Source of the DNA: Anthoceros angustus
Lineage: Eukaryota > Streptophyta > Anthocerotopsida > Anthocerotales > Anthocerotaceae
Assembly (NCBI GenBank): GCA_010909165.1
Contig: MU008181.1
Span: 992,001-1,056,000, forward strand
Direction of reading: 5' to 3'
Length of the DNA stretch: 64,000 nucleotides
In this document: positions 12,513-24,439 of the stretch, one piece after another
How the letters are laid out: the number at the start of each line of letters is the position of its first letter
How positions within the stretch are numbered: the stretch's first letter is position 1
Notes under the pieces: model-generated
Databases searched by the model: none
What the model saw: only the letters and a program-made list of their open reading frames with translations
Told to the model about the DNA's origin: nothing
Position numbers and translations under genes: made by a program

Positions 12513-13394
12513 GATCTGATTGATCTCAAACAGCTTTCTTCAACATGTAAGAAAAAGAATGAACATTTTTGCTGGTGATTTGGACCAGACGTGGAATGAA
12601 GAGCCTATGGTACAGGTGTACGACAAAAGTGATGGATAAACCTGGTCCTGTATTGCTAATGTGGCTCTTCGCTAGAGCTGCACTTTGTGTAACGAATCGA
12701 TTAACGCTAGGAGCACGCACGAGAGTAACAAGTAAATGCATATTTTAAGTTGCACCTTTTCTGGAATCTGCATCAAGGGGGAAAACCAAGTTGAAACTTC
12801 AAACCTCGTAATATATTACACTAAAGACTTCATTCTAAGAGAATAGAGTAGAGACGAGATGGAAAATCCCATCTACCCCTGAAGTTCGAGGAGGAACAAC
12901 CTAAAAAGGGCTAATGATAAAAGGGAAGTCCTAGTCCCCTCGAATGCCTTTCCCGTAACTACCTACTGCACCAATGATATCGTGATCAGGGATTCTAAGT
13001 AAGTGTATGTTTTGTGGGTTTGCCAAAGGTACTACAAATGCAAAGCCGAGGAGGATCAGGAGGAAGCAACTGTCGAGAAGAAGTTTGCGTTGACGAGACT
13101 GGAGCTTGAAACCTCTCAAAAGACTTACCAATATTTTTTGAATGGTTTTTGAGCTGCGAGGTTTTCTTACATGCATGGCAAGTGTATTCTAATCTCCAAA
13201 ATTTCCATGATTCACATCCAAGTGATGTAGAGAAGAATTTGCTTTGTTGAAGACTTGGTTTCATAGAACTGCACATGGTATTAACCCTTTGTGGTCAAGT
13301 ATTTATGGGATGTCGGAGAAGAATTTTTAGAGGCTAACCCACTAGATGCTGGAGAACCTAGTATGAGGTTTATAACCATGGTGTACAAGACTTT

Positions 13395-13460
13395 TTTGAC
13401 GGATACAAGGGAGCAACATTCCGTGTTTTGACGGATACAAGGGAGCTACATTCCGTGTTT
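13395..13460. repeat. Tandem repeat, two units of about 34 bases
   Basis: Units share acggatacaagggagc then acattccgtgttt. Confidence 0.8.
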
Positions 13461-13489
13461 GATAGGTTTGAACGTGCAACCGCTTTGCA

Positions 13490-13600
13490 CTAACAATAAG
13501 GTCATAATTTGGAAGTACCAGTGGTAGCAAAAGAGGAAGGAGACGCTATGGTGCAAAGCGTGCATGTGGAAGTGTCACACGGACTATTGAGAAATTGCTT
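13490..13600. repeat. Dispersed direct repeat, copy B
   Basis: Second copy of the 12,285-12,395 repeat, about 85 percent similar by eye. Confidence 0.7.
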
Positions 13601-15082
13601 GATGTGAGGCGTTATGGTGCAAAGCGTGCATCTGAAAAATTAGCGAAACGGTAGAGGAACTATTTGATGCGACTAATATTTGGGCTTCAATTTTTGGGCT
13701 TCAAAATAACCCCTACCCCAAAAATACTGCCCATATATGGGCACACGGCCTACTAGGTACCTACCTATGACTTTTGGGACGAAATGCAGAATGATTTCCA
13801 AGAACCAAAGCCGGTTGAGTTGGGGCATGCAGGATGAAATGCCTACCTCACCAAGCCTAACTAGAAAGAGACAAAAATCCACCTAAAGACTGAACTTAAT
13901 AATACTTATGTGAACTACTTATGTGTCCTTGATACTCAAGGCATGGCCGTCGAACCGGGAAAAGCTGGGTACGAGGCTCCAAATGGGGCTGCAAAGTCCA
14001 CGGCATCGCCGATTGTAGACAGCATAAACTAGTAGTACGAGGTAAGCGGGAGTATGGGCATGGACTCTAACAATTCACAACCATTCTTTCAACGTGGCAA
14101 AAGACGTCTAAGCCGTTTAAGTTCAAGTTTCCATTCCTATGACCTGTCAACTCCCCTATAAATCTGTCTTAAGGCCGAGCGCATCAGATTGTCAGAGGTG
14201 AAAATTTTTCCACACAGAGATTCAGGGTGTAGAATAAGATTCAAGTCATCATATGCTGGCCACACCAAAGACTCGTCCGACACATGAGAAAGACCCACAC
14301 CGACCTTCACCTAATTATCGACCTAGGGTGTCCCTGACTTGAGTCAGAGGCTCGACCAAAGAGGCTTCAGACATTGATGGAAGTCTTTCAGAATCCCCGA
14401 CTTCTGTCGAAGATCAAGAAGAGACAATCAGCAGGGGTAATCAGACCGCCCGTCTCTGCATTCATCATCATGAAGACATCCACCTGTCAACCCAAACCAG
14501 AACACCGAGCTACAAGCAGAATCTGTGTGCAGGACCATTTGACACCAAGGCAAACACGACACTTGGGTTGGTAAGATCCGCTCGTAGATCCTTCTAGCAT
14601 CCTTATTTAACATCAGGACAACCAAGGAGAAACCCTAATGCTGGTAAGAATGCATCCTTCCCTAAGGAGAGGAGACAGCGGATGACAAAGAGAGACCAAA
14701 AAGTTTGAACTCCATGCTAGCTGAAGCTGCACAAAGAACTAGCTGCAAAAACGGTTAAGCTTGGACGCTGACAGCACCCAGAAGTCAAAACCAGCTAGAC
14801 AAACTACTAGTTCCAAAAGCACAGCATGCCATAGCCACGGCTCAGAAAGTGGATAAACTCAGCACAGGAAAAAAAAATCCTCAGATGTCCAGACATAATT
14901 ACTCCGATCATCACCACCGTGGCATCAGCGCTTGCGGAACACATGGTCCTCCACGTCAAACAACCATGACAACCGGGTCTGGTTCTTGTCATCAGCCTGT
15001 CCCAGATTACGACATTTAGCCTGCTTCTCACTCCCGCCCGCAAGACAGCTGCTCACCTTCACGACACAACTCGTTTAGGGTT

Positions 15083-15172
15083 GGCAGGCAGGCCTTGAAA
15101 GCCTGTTGCGCAGGCAGGCCATGAAAGCCTGTTGCGCAGGCAGGCCTTGAAAGCCTGTTGCGCAGGCAGGCC
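15083..15172. repeat. Tandem repeat, three units of about 30 bases
   Basis: Units read gcaggcaggcc(t/a)tgaaagcctgttgc. Each contains a small inverted repeat, aggc...gcct. A related gcaggcaggcc-type motif occurs at 15,298-15,310. Confidence 0.85.
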
Positions 15173-15984
15173 CGAGCAGCACATCTCAGGGAAGCTGCGC
15201 CCAGCAGTCTGCAACTTCTCTAAGATCATAGCAGGGTGTGACATCACAACGAAGAGGACCGTCGTCACAAGAGTGGGTCGACACTGACGTGTGCCGCACA
15301 GGCAGGCCAGGCGGCCCGACAGGCAGTAAGAACCATCAGATCGATCAATGACCTCGCGAACCCTCCTTATAGCCAAAAACTAGGGCTTCATCACCTAATT
15401 TGTGGAACCCTAGTTCTATGTTAGGGAAGGCCAGAGAGGGAATGGCGCGGTTTCCGTACGAAAATGTCTCTCATTCTGCTTCGCTTCCTGGGTCGCGAAG
15501 TGCATACATACACATGTCGCGAATTTGGTACACAGCAGCCATGGCACGCGAAGCCCTAGAAAATAACAACGAGCAAAAAAAGAGCTTGCAGGAGGCTCAG
15601 CAAGAGAGGATGTTTGCCTCCAGTCACGAATTGTGACTGGAAAAATTAGCGAAAAATAGCAGAAGCGCCCAACAGCGCAAGCACGGTCGGAACATTCTAG
15701 TCAAGTTGTAAGAGAAGCGTGGGAGCAGTACCCATTGACTAGAGCAATTGAGGCCTTTCTTTCAGCTTGCCGATTTCCTTCATGATCGAAGGCCTCAACG
15801 CAATGGGTGCCTGTCTGGCCAATAAATCAGTAGAAACGGCTCGGAATTAGACCATCATGTAGAAACAGCTGGGAACTGGACCATCATGTAGAAACGGATC
15901 GGAATTCTGCACTCCACTTAGGCGCATAGCCAAAGCATACAGCCGACAATTTAGGGCAGATTCAACGAAGTCCATTCTCGTCGC

Positions 15985-16557
15985 CTAAGCCTCGGACCAC
16001 CACGAGACCAGACCAAGGCCATCGGCACTGATATCCCCGGTGATCACCATTGGAGCAAACGGCTTCGCATCCTTGTCCTGCTCAAGAGGAAGAGGAGGAT
16101 ACTTGACTTGAGCAACACGAAACCGTACCGTCTCTTCAAGGTCCATGAACATCTTAGTATCGGAGTAATTCCAAAACCAAAGCTTTTCAGTTTCATCGTA
16201 GGCTGAAGGTTGCTGCAGGTAGAAATCAGGTACAAACACGTCGCTGAAGAAGTCCAGAGTCAGCTGAAGCCCCGTCTGGTCGCAGCTCTTGAGCTTTGCT
16301 GTCAGCACCTCCCCGACGAAAGGTCGGAACATCACCAGCCTGAAGGTGATGCTGAAAGATGGAGCACCTTCAGATGGGAGGACATAGCCACCTACTATGG
16401 ACTGCACATCGTAGATGGTCACGCACAGCCCCAAATCCTTCACCACCTTGTCAACGTATCGAGCGTGAAGCAAATTCCACACCGCTTCCTCCAAAGGCAA
16501 GCTCAGATCCTGTGGTGGCAGATGTAGGTCTTCGTGCAGCAGAGCCAGCGTGAACAT
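15985..16557 (-). CDS. NRPC7: RNA polymerase III subunit RPC8 (RPC25/NRPC7)
   Basis: Rpb7-family stalk subunit of RNA polymerase III, which makes tRNA and 5S rRNA and uses the stalk for initiation. A single exon of 190 residues. The N-terminal Rpb7 N domain has the block YVLPSEGAPSF followed by TFRLVMFRPFVGE, typical of the RPC8 family. The C-terminal half is the S1-like RNA-binding domain with FFSDVFVP and LWFWNY. Length fits the family, close to 200 residues. No introns are needed. The gene points away from POLD1; about 400 bases separate the two starts, so a shared bidirectional promoter is plausible. Confidence 0.92.
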   Translation of the reverse strand: MFTLALLHEDLHLPPQDLSLPLEEAVWNLLHARYVDKVVKDLGLCVTIYDVQSIVGGYVLPSEGAPSFSITFRLVMFRPFVGEVLTAKLKSCDQTGLQLTLDFFSDVFVPDFYLQQPSAYDETEKLWFWNYSDTKMFMDLEETVRFRVAQVKYPPLPLEQDKDAKPFAPMVITGDISADGLGLVSWWSEA

Positions 16558-16959
16558 CGTGAATTCACCCTCCCAATTCCCCGGTGCATCGAGTCTCCTT
16601 GTCTTGTTCCAAACATATATACATATGTACAGAGAAAGAGAACGTAAAAGATAATTCTGGATGTAAAACCGACGGAACGGGAAATAGACCCCGTTTCAAC
16701 CGTTCCCGCCAGTTTTGCACCAACAAGGCAGGACTTTCAGTCATGCAGGCAGGCATGGCGGATTCTTGAGCTCAAGCTTGACGAATGATGCAGGCACAGT
16801 GAGCTTGCTGATTTCTGGTGGTTGTAGACAGCGGGTTAAGGCATTTGCGGAGGATTGGAAATTGGGAAGATCACGGTTTGGCTGGTGGTTCCTGGTGATC
16901 ACCATTTTGGTGAGGAATGGAGGCGTGATATAGGAATAATGAATTTGGCCAGTCGCGAG
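16558..16959. promoter_or_regulatory. Divergent promoter region, RPC8 and POLD1
   Basis: About 400 bases between two divergently transcribed start codons. It includes an acatatatacatatgtac run near 16,610-16,630 that could serve as a TATA region for RPC8. Function is inferred from position only. Confidence 0.4.
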
Positions 16960-19900
16960 ATGGACAGCAAGCGGCGGCCCCCTCCGGCGGGCCCTCCTCC
17001 CAAGAGATTTCACGGGCCTAATAATGAGCCTCCAGATGTCGAGGAAGAGGATGTTGATGAGGACGTGTTTTTTGATGAAACTCTGCTGGCGGAAGAGCTG
17101 CACCAGGTGGAGGCCGTGGAAGCCCGTCTCGCCAAATGGAATAGACCTCCAGTTCCAGAGAGAAATCCTCAAGCTCACAGCTTAGGTCGGAATTGTCTGA
17201 GTGGTGACCTGTTGATCTGATGAGGTTCTCACACTTGCCACAGAGCTGCACGTGGATTTAATCCGTGGACTCTGACCCGTTCTGCTGCGATGTCCTTTGC
17301 CAGTGTTTCAACAGCTGGAGATAGATTATGTGATCGACAGGACAGCACAAGCAGAGCCTGCTGCTGTGCTTCGAATGTTCGGAGTAACCGAAGAAGGTGT
17401 GGGTTCCATGTGCAGGCTTTCTGTACGGCATTTCGATTGTATCACGCAAAGCGTAATTTTGAGGTTCTGGTTCGTGCAGGAAACAGTGTGTGTTGTCTTG
17501 TGCATGGGTTTCAACCATATTTCTACATTAGCTGCACAGATGGGTTTGGCCCAGATGACATTCCCACCTTTCGTCGAACCCTTGAGGTAAAATGATGCCT
17601 GCGATTGATGCTCTGCTGAAATATAGCGAAATCATTGTTACCTGTGGATGTTTATGGACTGCGGACTCAAAGTCTGGAATTTGGCTGGCAGACGCGCATG
17701 GGCGAGGCCAACCGGAAGACTGGCTTAAAGCAATATATAACAAGGATTGAAATTGTACAGAAGAGAAGTCTTATGTACTTTCAGCAGCAGAAGAGCAGGC
17801 CTTTTCTGAAAATATTTGTTGCATTGCCTACCATGGTTGCAAGTTGCAGAGGTATTAGCCCTTTTATATCTGCTGTTTCGTCTTCATATTCTGCGCTTTG
17901 GATGATCTCTCAATATTATGTGAGAAATGCCCGGGGTGCAAGCCTCTTGTGGGGTCACATGCTTCGGAGAAGGTAGCTCTGAATACCATCTTCTGTGGAT
18001 TCTGCAGGAATTCTTGAAAAGGGCATACAAATTGATGGTCTCGGACACAAGAGTTTCTTGACTTATGAAAGCAATGTCCTATTCGCTTTGCGGTTTATGA
18101 TTGATTGTCATGTTGTCGGTGGAAACTGGATTGAACTTCCAGCTGGGAAATATCGCTACACAGGGAAGTCCATATCGTACTGCCAGATTGAAGTCAATGT
18201 GATGTATCCAATCAATTTGTTATCTTCACTGGAAATGCTTGGGTCGTTCATGTTGTGATTTGTCCTGTCTACTTTGTTCTCCTTAACAAAGCACAGGTAT
18301 AGTGACCTTATAAGCCATCCAGCCGTTGGACAGTACTCCAAGATGGCACCGTTTCGCATCTTGAGTTTTGACATTGAGTGCGCAGGCCGGAAAGGGCACT
18401 TCCCTGAGCCTGATAAGGATCCTGTGATTCAGGTACTAGTGTGTCCCAACTTACATTTTCTTTTGAGGAATCTTCTTACCTTTTGCACCATTTCAGAAGC
18501 ACTACATGTCTGACCTCTGTGCATCATGTTCTGAATATCGTGCAGATTGCCAACCTGGTAACTGTTCAAGGAGAGAATCAACCAATGGTGCGAAATGTCA
18601 TGACCTTGAAGTCTTGTGCCCCGATAGTGGGCTCAGATGTTATGCCGTTTGAATCAGAGGCCGAAATTTTATTGGCTTGGAGGGTATGTGCAAAGCCAAG
18701 ATGGTGTGAGCTTCTGTTGAATTCTGTTTGCATTTGAATTTCTTCTAAATTAGCATTGTCCATGGCTGTGAAATTTGCTCCTTTTGCTGCAGGACCTTGT
18801 GCAAAAGGTAGATCCCGACCTTATCATAGGCTACAATATCTGCAAGTTTGATCTACCATATTTGGTTGAGGTAATTATTAACCACAACTTGTTGACGCAG
18901 TTCAAATGCTGTCAGTGCAGTCAGCATCTATTGAGTGTGGCAACTTGAGGTCTATTCCCATGTTTGTTTGTTTGTATCTGCAACCCTGTGGCTCAGCAGA
19001 GTGTACCACCTTCTGAGATCTGTTTATATGGCTGCGGATCTTTCCAGAGGGCTGAGACACTTAAAATAGGGGGCTTTCCCATTCTTGGTCGCATAAGAAA
19101 TAGCAGGCTTCGCATGAGGGACGCCAAATTCCAATCAAGGTATTGCTGCTTTGGTGTTCCACTTAAAATCTGTACACCTTTTCTATGTGAATGGTTGTTG
19201 AGCTACAAACGTTCGGACCTCACTTCTGAAGCTTAGTAAGACTTTGATATCTATGCAGGCAATATGGTACTAGAGAGAGTAAGGAGTTGACAATAGAAGG
19301 TCGTGTGCAGTTTGATGTTCTACAGGTATTGAACTTGACTGCATCTATGGCGAAGAGTTTGTTCAGCTACAGTCTAAGCAGCAATATCCTGCTCTTGTAT
19401 CTGCATGTAGGAGGTTCATGAATCACTCTTGCATGTGCAGGCCATCCAAAGAGATTACAAGCTGAGTTCATACTCTTTGAATTCTGTTTCAGCTCATTTT
19501 CTTGGAGAGCAGGTTTGTCTCCTCCTTCCGTCACTGCTGCCTAGTTGCAAAATAAAGGCTCTGTGTCTAGTCTTGGCAGCAATTGTGACATATTGGCACT
19601 TCAATTTTGACCTTGCAACCTGGTAAACAGAAGGAGGATGTTCACCACTCAATCATCTCAGACTTGCAGAGTGGTAATGCCGAAACTCGTCGACGGCTTG
19701 CTGTGTACTGTCTGAAGGTTAGTGAAGTACACCAGCAGTGCCAAGCTTGTCTCACCTGAATGTATTCACTAGTAGGATCAGAGCTATGTATCCTTGTTTC
19801 TATCTCTTGATTCATATCTTTCTCCAACATGATCTAGGATGCATACCTTCCCCAGCGTCTGCTGGATAAGCTAATGTATGTTTACAATTACATCGAAATG

Positions 19901-22900
19901 GCCCGAGTTACTGGAGTCCCTGTGTCCTTCCTCTTGGCACGAGGTCAAAGTATTAAGGTACTGTTGTGATTACTCTTATCCATGTTTAGTGTGTCAGCTC
20001 TCTCATGAATGCTTCTGAAACAAGTGTAGAATCTGTGCAGGTACTGTCACAAATACTAAGGAAATCAAAACAAAGAAACTTTGTTGTTCCCAATGTGAAA
20101 GGTCAATCAGCTGGCCAGGAAGGGTTTGAAGGAGCAACTGTAAGTCACTTACTGCTATACTGACTGACATCAGGGCAATCCTAAGATTCCCAATCTTTCT
20201 GAAAGGTAGACAGGGTAGACATTAAAATAAATCTCTACTAATTTGATGTCCTTGTTCTGACTTGCTTGGTAGGTTCTGGATGCAAGGGCTGGTTTTTACG
20301 AGAAGCCAATTGCAACCCTTGATTTTGCTTCCCTATACCCATCTATTATGATGGCATATAATCTATGTTACTGCACGCTGGTACCCCTTGTGCCAACAAT
20401 GGATTTAAAATTTTCAGCCTGTTCTCCTGTAAAGTATCGGTGAGCCACAGATTCTCACATTGTGTACCCCCATCTAGGTGAGATCCGAGGACGTGAGCAA
20501 GTTGAATCTGCAGCCTGAAAACATGCTGAAAACCCCATCTGGTGAAACATTTGTTAAAGCTGATCTGGAGAAGGTAATGCCTTGTTGAGTCCTCGACGCG
20601 AGTGGCTTCTGCAGTTCTATAGTTTGCAGAAAGCCTGAAAGCATGCCCCTCATTAGGGAATATTGCCAGAGATTCTTGAGGAGCTTCTTGCTGCAAGGAA
20701 GCGAGCTAAAGCTGACTTGAAGGTAAGCGATTTGGCTGTGCATCATTCTTTCGGAGCAGAGTATCTAGACAATTTAAATGTCTTGATGTCTAACTGTTTC
20801 TATTCGGTGAACAGGAGGCCACAGATCCTTTTGAAAAGGCTGTTCTGGATGGTAGACAGCTTGCGTTGAAGGTATTGCCTTTGCATTGTGTGATTCTAGG
20901 AATTGGTATTTTCCTTGCCCCAGAAGTAATACAAAGTCTTGCAGGTCAGTGCAAATTCTGTGTACGGGTTCACTGGAGCAACGATTGGCCAGCTTCCCTG
21001 TCTGGAGATATCTTCCAGTGTTACCAGCTATGGTATTCCCTGTATCCACAGTGAAGGACTACCTTGCCGGGGTGTCGTTCTATTTGAGATTCTTGTGCTG
21101 ACACTTAGTTTTCCAGGGCGACAAATGATTGAGCACACAAAGAAGTTGGTGGAAGAGCGGTTCAACACAAGAAACAACTACGAATATGATGCAGAGGTGA
21201 AAATTGCTCTCTTTAAGAACTTATTTCGCTGGACGTAGGATATTCTCTAACTCTGACCACTCTGATGTTTCGTACATTTAGGTTGTTTATGGTGACACCG
21301 ACTCTGTTATGGTACAATTTGGAGTTTCCAATGTGGACGAGGCTATGAAACTGGGTCGAGAAGCTGCAGAGTACATCAGTGACACCTTTATTAAGGTGAC
21401 TGCAAGTCATTGTATGATTTTTATTCGTCGACGGGGCACGTTTGCTTGACATGTTACGCTCTTTTCTTAGAAGAAAATAAGTTGATGACTGATATTTACT
21501 GGAGATCTTGCGTGCTGCGTTTTTCTTATACATATTATGAGCAGCCAATCAAGCTGGAGTTTGAGAAAGCCTACTTTCCGTATCTTCTTATCAGCAAAAA
21601 GCGATATGCAGGGTTGCTGTGGACGAAACCGGACAAGCATGATAAGATGGACACCAAAGGTAGGTCCTCCTCCAAGGTGGCGGGGTGAATGGTTCGCTTG
21701 CTTATGTGGCACGAACGTAATCCTGCCTACGGATGCTCAGGAATTGAGACCGTCCGGAGAGATAATTGTCTCCTGGTGAAAAACTTGGTGACCGAATGCC
21801 TCAACAAGATCCTTATAGACCGCGATGTTCCAGGAGCTGTACAGTATGTTAAAAGCACTATTTCTGATTTGCTCATGAACAGAATGGATCTTTCGCTACT
21901 GGTTATTACCAAGGTTTGTAGCTGACCAGATTATGTTGTGCGCAAATTAAGCATGTGCTCTCAGAGTTTTGCCGCTGACCCTTACTGGACGAGTTTACTC
22001 TGGATAACAGGGGTTGACAAAAACGGGAGATGACTATGCCGTCAAGGCTGCTCATGTTGAGCTTGCTGAACGGATGCGCAAGGTAGTTCGGAGACACATC
22101 ATCTCCTCCTTTGAAGTGATGTGCACTTCTCTTCTTGATGTTGCTACTTCTGACTCCACGCTGGGCGTCCAGCGAGATGCTGCAACTGCTCCAACTGTAG
22201 GTGATCGCGTCCCATATGTTATCGTTAAAGCTGCGAAGGGAGCGAAGGCAAGTCTTGAAATTGATATGTTTGTAGTCTCTTGACTTGGCTGGAAAAATTT
22301 TCGTTCTCCTATTCATGTCTCTTCAGACCTCAAATTACAGGCTTATGAAAGATCAGAAGACCCCATCTACGTTCTGGAAAACAATATACCAATTGACCCT
22401 CAGTATTACCTGGAGAATCAACTCAGTAAGGTTGGTACAGTTTTCTAATCTGCATACTTTCTTTGCGCGAAACTTGGGTTCTCAGCTGACGAGGAGGTCG
22501 TGTTCATGGTAGCCTTTGCTCCGAATATTTGATCCAATATTAAAGAATGCAAGCAAGGAGCTTCTGCACGGCAGCCATACTCGGTCTGTCTCTATATCTA
22601 CCCCGTCCAATAGTGGTATCATGAAATTTGCGAAGAAGAAACTGAGCTGCATAGGCTGCAAGACTCCGATAAGGTATGTCCCGACAGGTTTTGGACTTTT
22701 AGTACAGGTCGTTAGGCAGATGCTAACCGGCTGGCTTGCAGCGAGGAAGATCAAACCTTGTGTAAGCACTGCCATGGGCGTGAAGCAGAGCTCTATCAGA
22801 AGACCGTCTCTAATGGTCAGTTCCCCCGTCATCCCTCGTGTACAGCCTTTATGATCAAGTTCGTCGCTGACTGGTGTAGCATATGGATCGAACAGTTCGA

Positions 22901-23184
22901 GACCTGGAAGACCTTTTCGGGAAATTATGGACACAGTGTCAGCGGTGTCAAGGGTCCTTACATCAGGATGTTTTGTGCACGAGGTTGTTGCAGTATCCAA
23001 TCTATGCTTGCCATATCCAATCTATGCGTGCCACATTTGCTGGTGAAGGTAGTCCTTTCTTTGTGCTTACAAATATAATACACCCCCCGTGCACATCTGC
23101 AGTCGTGACTGCCCCATATTTTACCGTCGGAAGAAAGCACAGAAGGACTTATCAGAGGCAGAAGTGCAGCTGGACCGATGGTAA
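16960..23184 (+). CDS. POLD1: DNA polymerase delta catalytic subunit
   Basis: Replicative family B polymerase with proofreading, acting at the nuclear fork. Thirty exons keep one frame of 1,069 residues: 16960-17185, 17304-17396, 17480-17586, 17692-17851, 18008-18203, 18297-18432, 18546-18683, 18793-18870, 19048-19139, 19259-19325, 19441-19512, 19631-19717, 19838-19957, 20041-20139, 20273-20380, 20478-20573, 20657-20722, 20815-20871, 20945-21032, 21117-21196, 21282-21395, 21545-21659, 21741-21913, 22011-22082, 22173-22247, 22341-22430, 22513-22673, 22742-22815, 22896-22983, 23103-23184. Exo I FDIE (D286, E288), Exo II NICKFD (about 367-372) and Exo III YCLKD (481-485) are intact. So are Pol motif A DFASLYPS (574-581), [10 protein letters not shown] (about 666) and C YGDTDS (725-730). 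CysA (C981, C984, C996, C999) and the Fe-S CysB (C1028, C1031, C1041, C1046) end the protein. Length matches the family. An upstream in-frame ATG lies at 16,939. Intron 25 has a GC donor. Confidence 0.95.
22248..22340 (+). other. GC-AG intron in POLD1
   Basis: The donor reads aag|gcaagt and the acceptor attacag|gct. Only this cut joins ...AAKGAK to AYERSEDP in frame, as in other Pol delta proteins. AG|GCAAGT is the classic strong GC-donor consensus. Confidence 0.85.
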
Positions 23185-23970
23185 TTGTTCCCTTCTCTTT
23201 ATCCATAACATGTCATTGAGGCCATTGGCCACAACATCAACCCGAACGGGTGGCATTCCATTTTCAGGGAGACATGACAAGCTCGGTTAAGAGTACAGGG
23301 AGTTGAAACCTCGAGGAGAACTCACGGAGCGACACTGCTGCGGGTGCGGGTAGCTGTAAGCATCTCTCGAGCCGTTTGGGATTTGTTATACCACCTTGAA
23401 GGAACTTGGGACGGCACTAAACACTAACTAACTGCCCTCGTCTGACGGAGTTTAGATCCTGTGGTCCTTTGACCTGGCCTCGCCGTTGAAGAAGTTGGAA
23501 GCTTGCCTTTAAACTGTTTTGCGTTATCACTAGGAGCGGTGAGTACTACCAACTCCAGTACAGATTGACCTATATGTACATGGTGTTGAACACAGACGGG
23601 TGCAGGGCAAAGTGTCTCGCTCTGTATGTCAGGGCTTGCCTTTGCGGTAGGGGACAATTTTTACATATATCACCACGCGGCGGCAGAAATAGCCAGTTTC
23701 TCTTGTGTTAATTTCAAGTTCGTGCGATCCTTCTCCTATGGTGGTGTTCTTAGGCCAAATGGACACACATTTATAAGAACACTGCTAATAAGCATCATGT
23801 GCTTACATCGGTGCTTAGAGGAGTGGATGTCTTGGTGCAAGTAGACACAAAGGTGCAGATGATTTCCGCAAACCGTTTCCAGCTCTAACTAATAGTTTTC
23901 CTTCTGGCGTGCCACATTCAGCTTTGGTAGTTCATGATTCAGAACATTCTCACACCCTTGGTGGTGTGGT
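23185..23970. other. POLD1 3' flank, no second gene recognised
   Basis: Probable 3' UTR, then spacer. No protein domain is visible on either strand. A dispersed repeat at 23,745-23,842 is listed separately. Confidence 0.4.
23745..23842 (+). repeat. Dispersed repeat shared with 49.45 kb
   Basis: Shares cttaggccaaatg, atttataagaaca, ataagcatc, tcggt.cttaga and cttggtgcaagtag in the same order with 49,447-49,552. The similarity spans about 100 bases with short gaps, so both are probably pieces of the same element. Confidence 0.7.
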
Positions 23971-23974
23971 CTTC

Positions 23975-24302
23975 CTCCCTTGAAGCCCGCTTTCAGCCAG
24001 GGTTTGCTCCCTAACCTGTCGCCCCACCTTGAGTAGCCCGCTTTCAGTCAGCACAAATCAGGGTTTGCTCCCTAACCCGTCATTCCACCGCTTTGAGGAA
24101 GTGCAAATCAGGGTTGATTATCTAACTCATCGTCCCACGGTCATCCCACCGCTTTGAGGAAGTGCAAATCAGGGTTGATTATCTAACTCATCGTCCCACG
24201 TTGAGCAGCCCCGCTTTCAGCTAGTATAAGTTAGGGTTTACTATCTAACCCAGTTTTGCTTTCAGCTAGTATAAGTTAGGGTTTACTATCTAACCCAGTT
24301 TA
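23975..24302. repeat. Complex tandem repeat cluster with telo-box-like motifs
   Basis: Units of about 58-75 bases built from cccgctttcag, caaatcagggtttg or agttagggtttac, and tatctaaccc. The units at 24,075-24,200 and 24,210-24,302 are nearly identical pairs. The ttagggttt core equals one plant telo-box. Confidence 0.8.
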
Positions 24303-24439
24303 TGATATGCAATTTAATAAATATAATATGTTTATCCATATGATAAAAATTTACTTTCATGTCATTATGCTATGTTATGACAATGACTAAATAAGTACTC
24401 ACTAGCTAAATATGAAAAAAGAGAGATGATTTATTGAGG

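Larger units (their letters stand above)
11561..15984. other. Repeat-rich spacer without recognised gene
   Basis: AT-rich and low in coding signal. It holds the direct repeats listed separately at 12.3, 12.4, 13.4, 13.5 and 15.1 kb. The rest shows no conserved protein on either strand. It is probably old transposon debris, but no transposon protein can be read. Confidence 0.45.
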
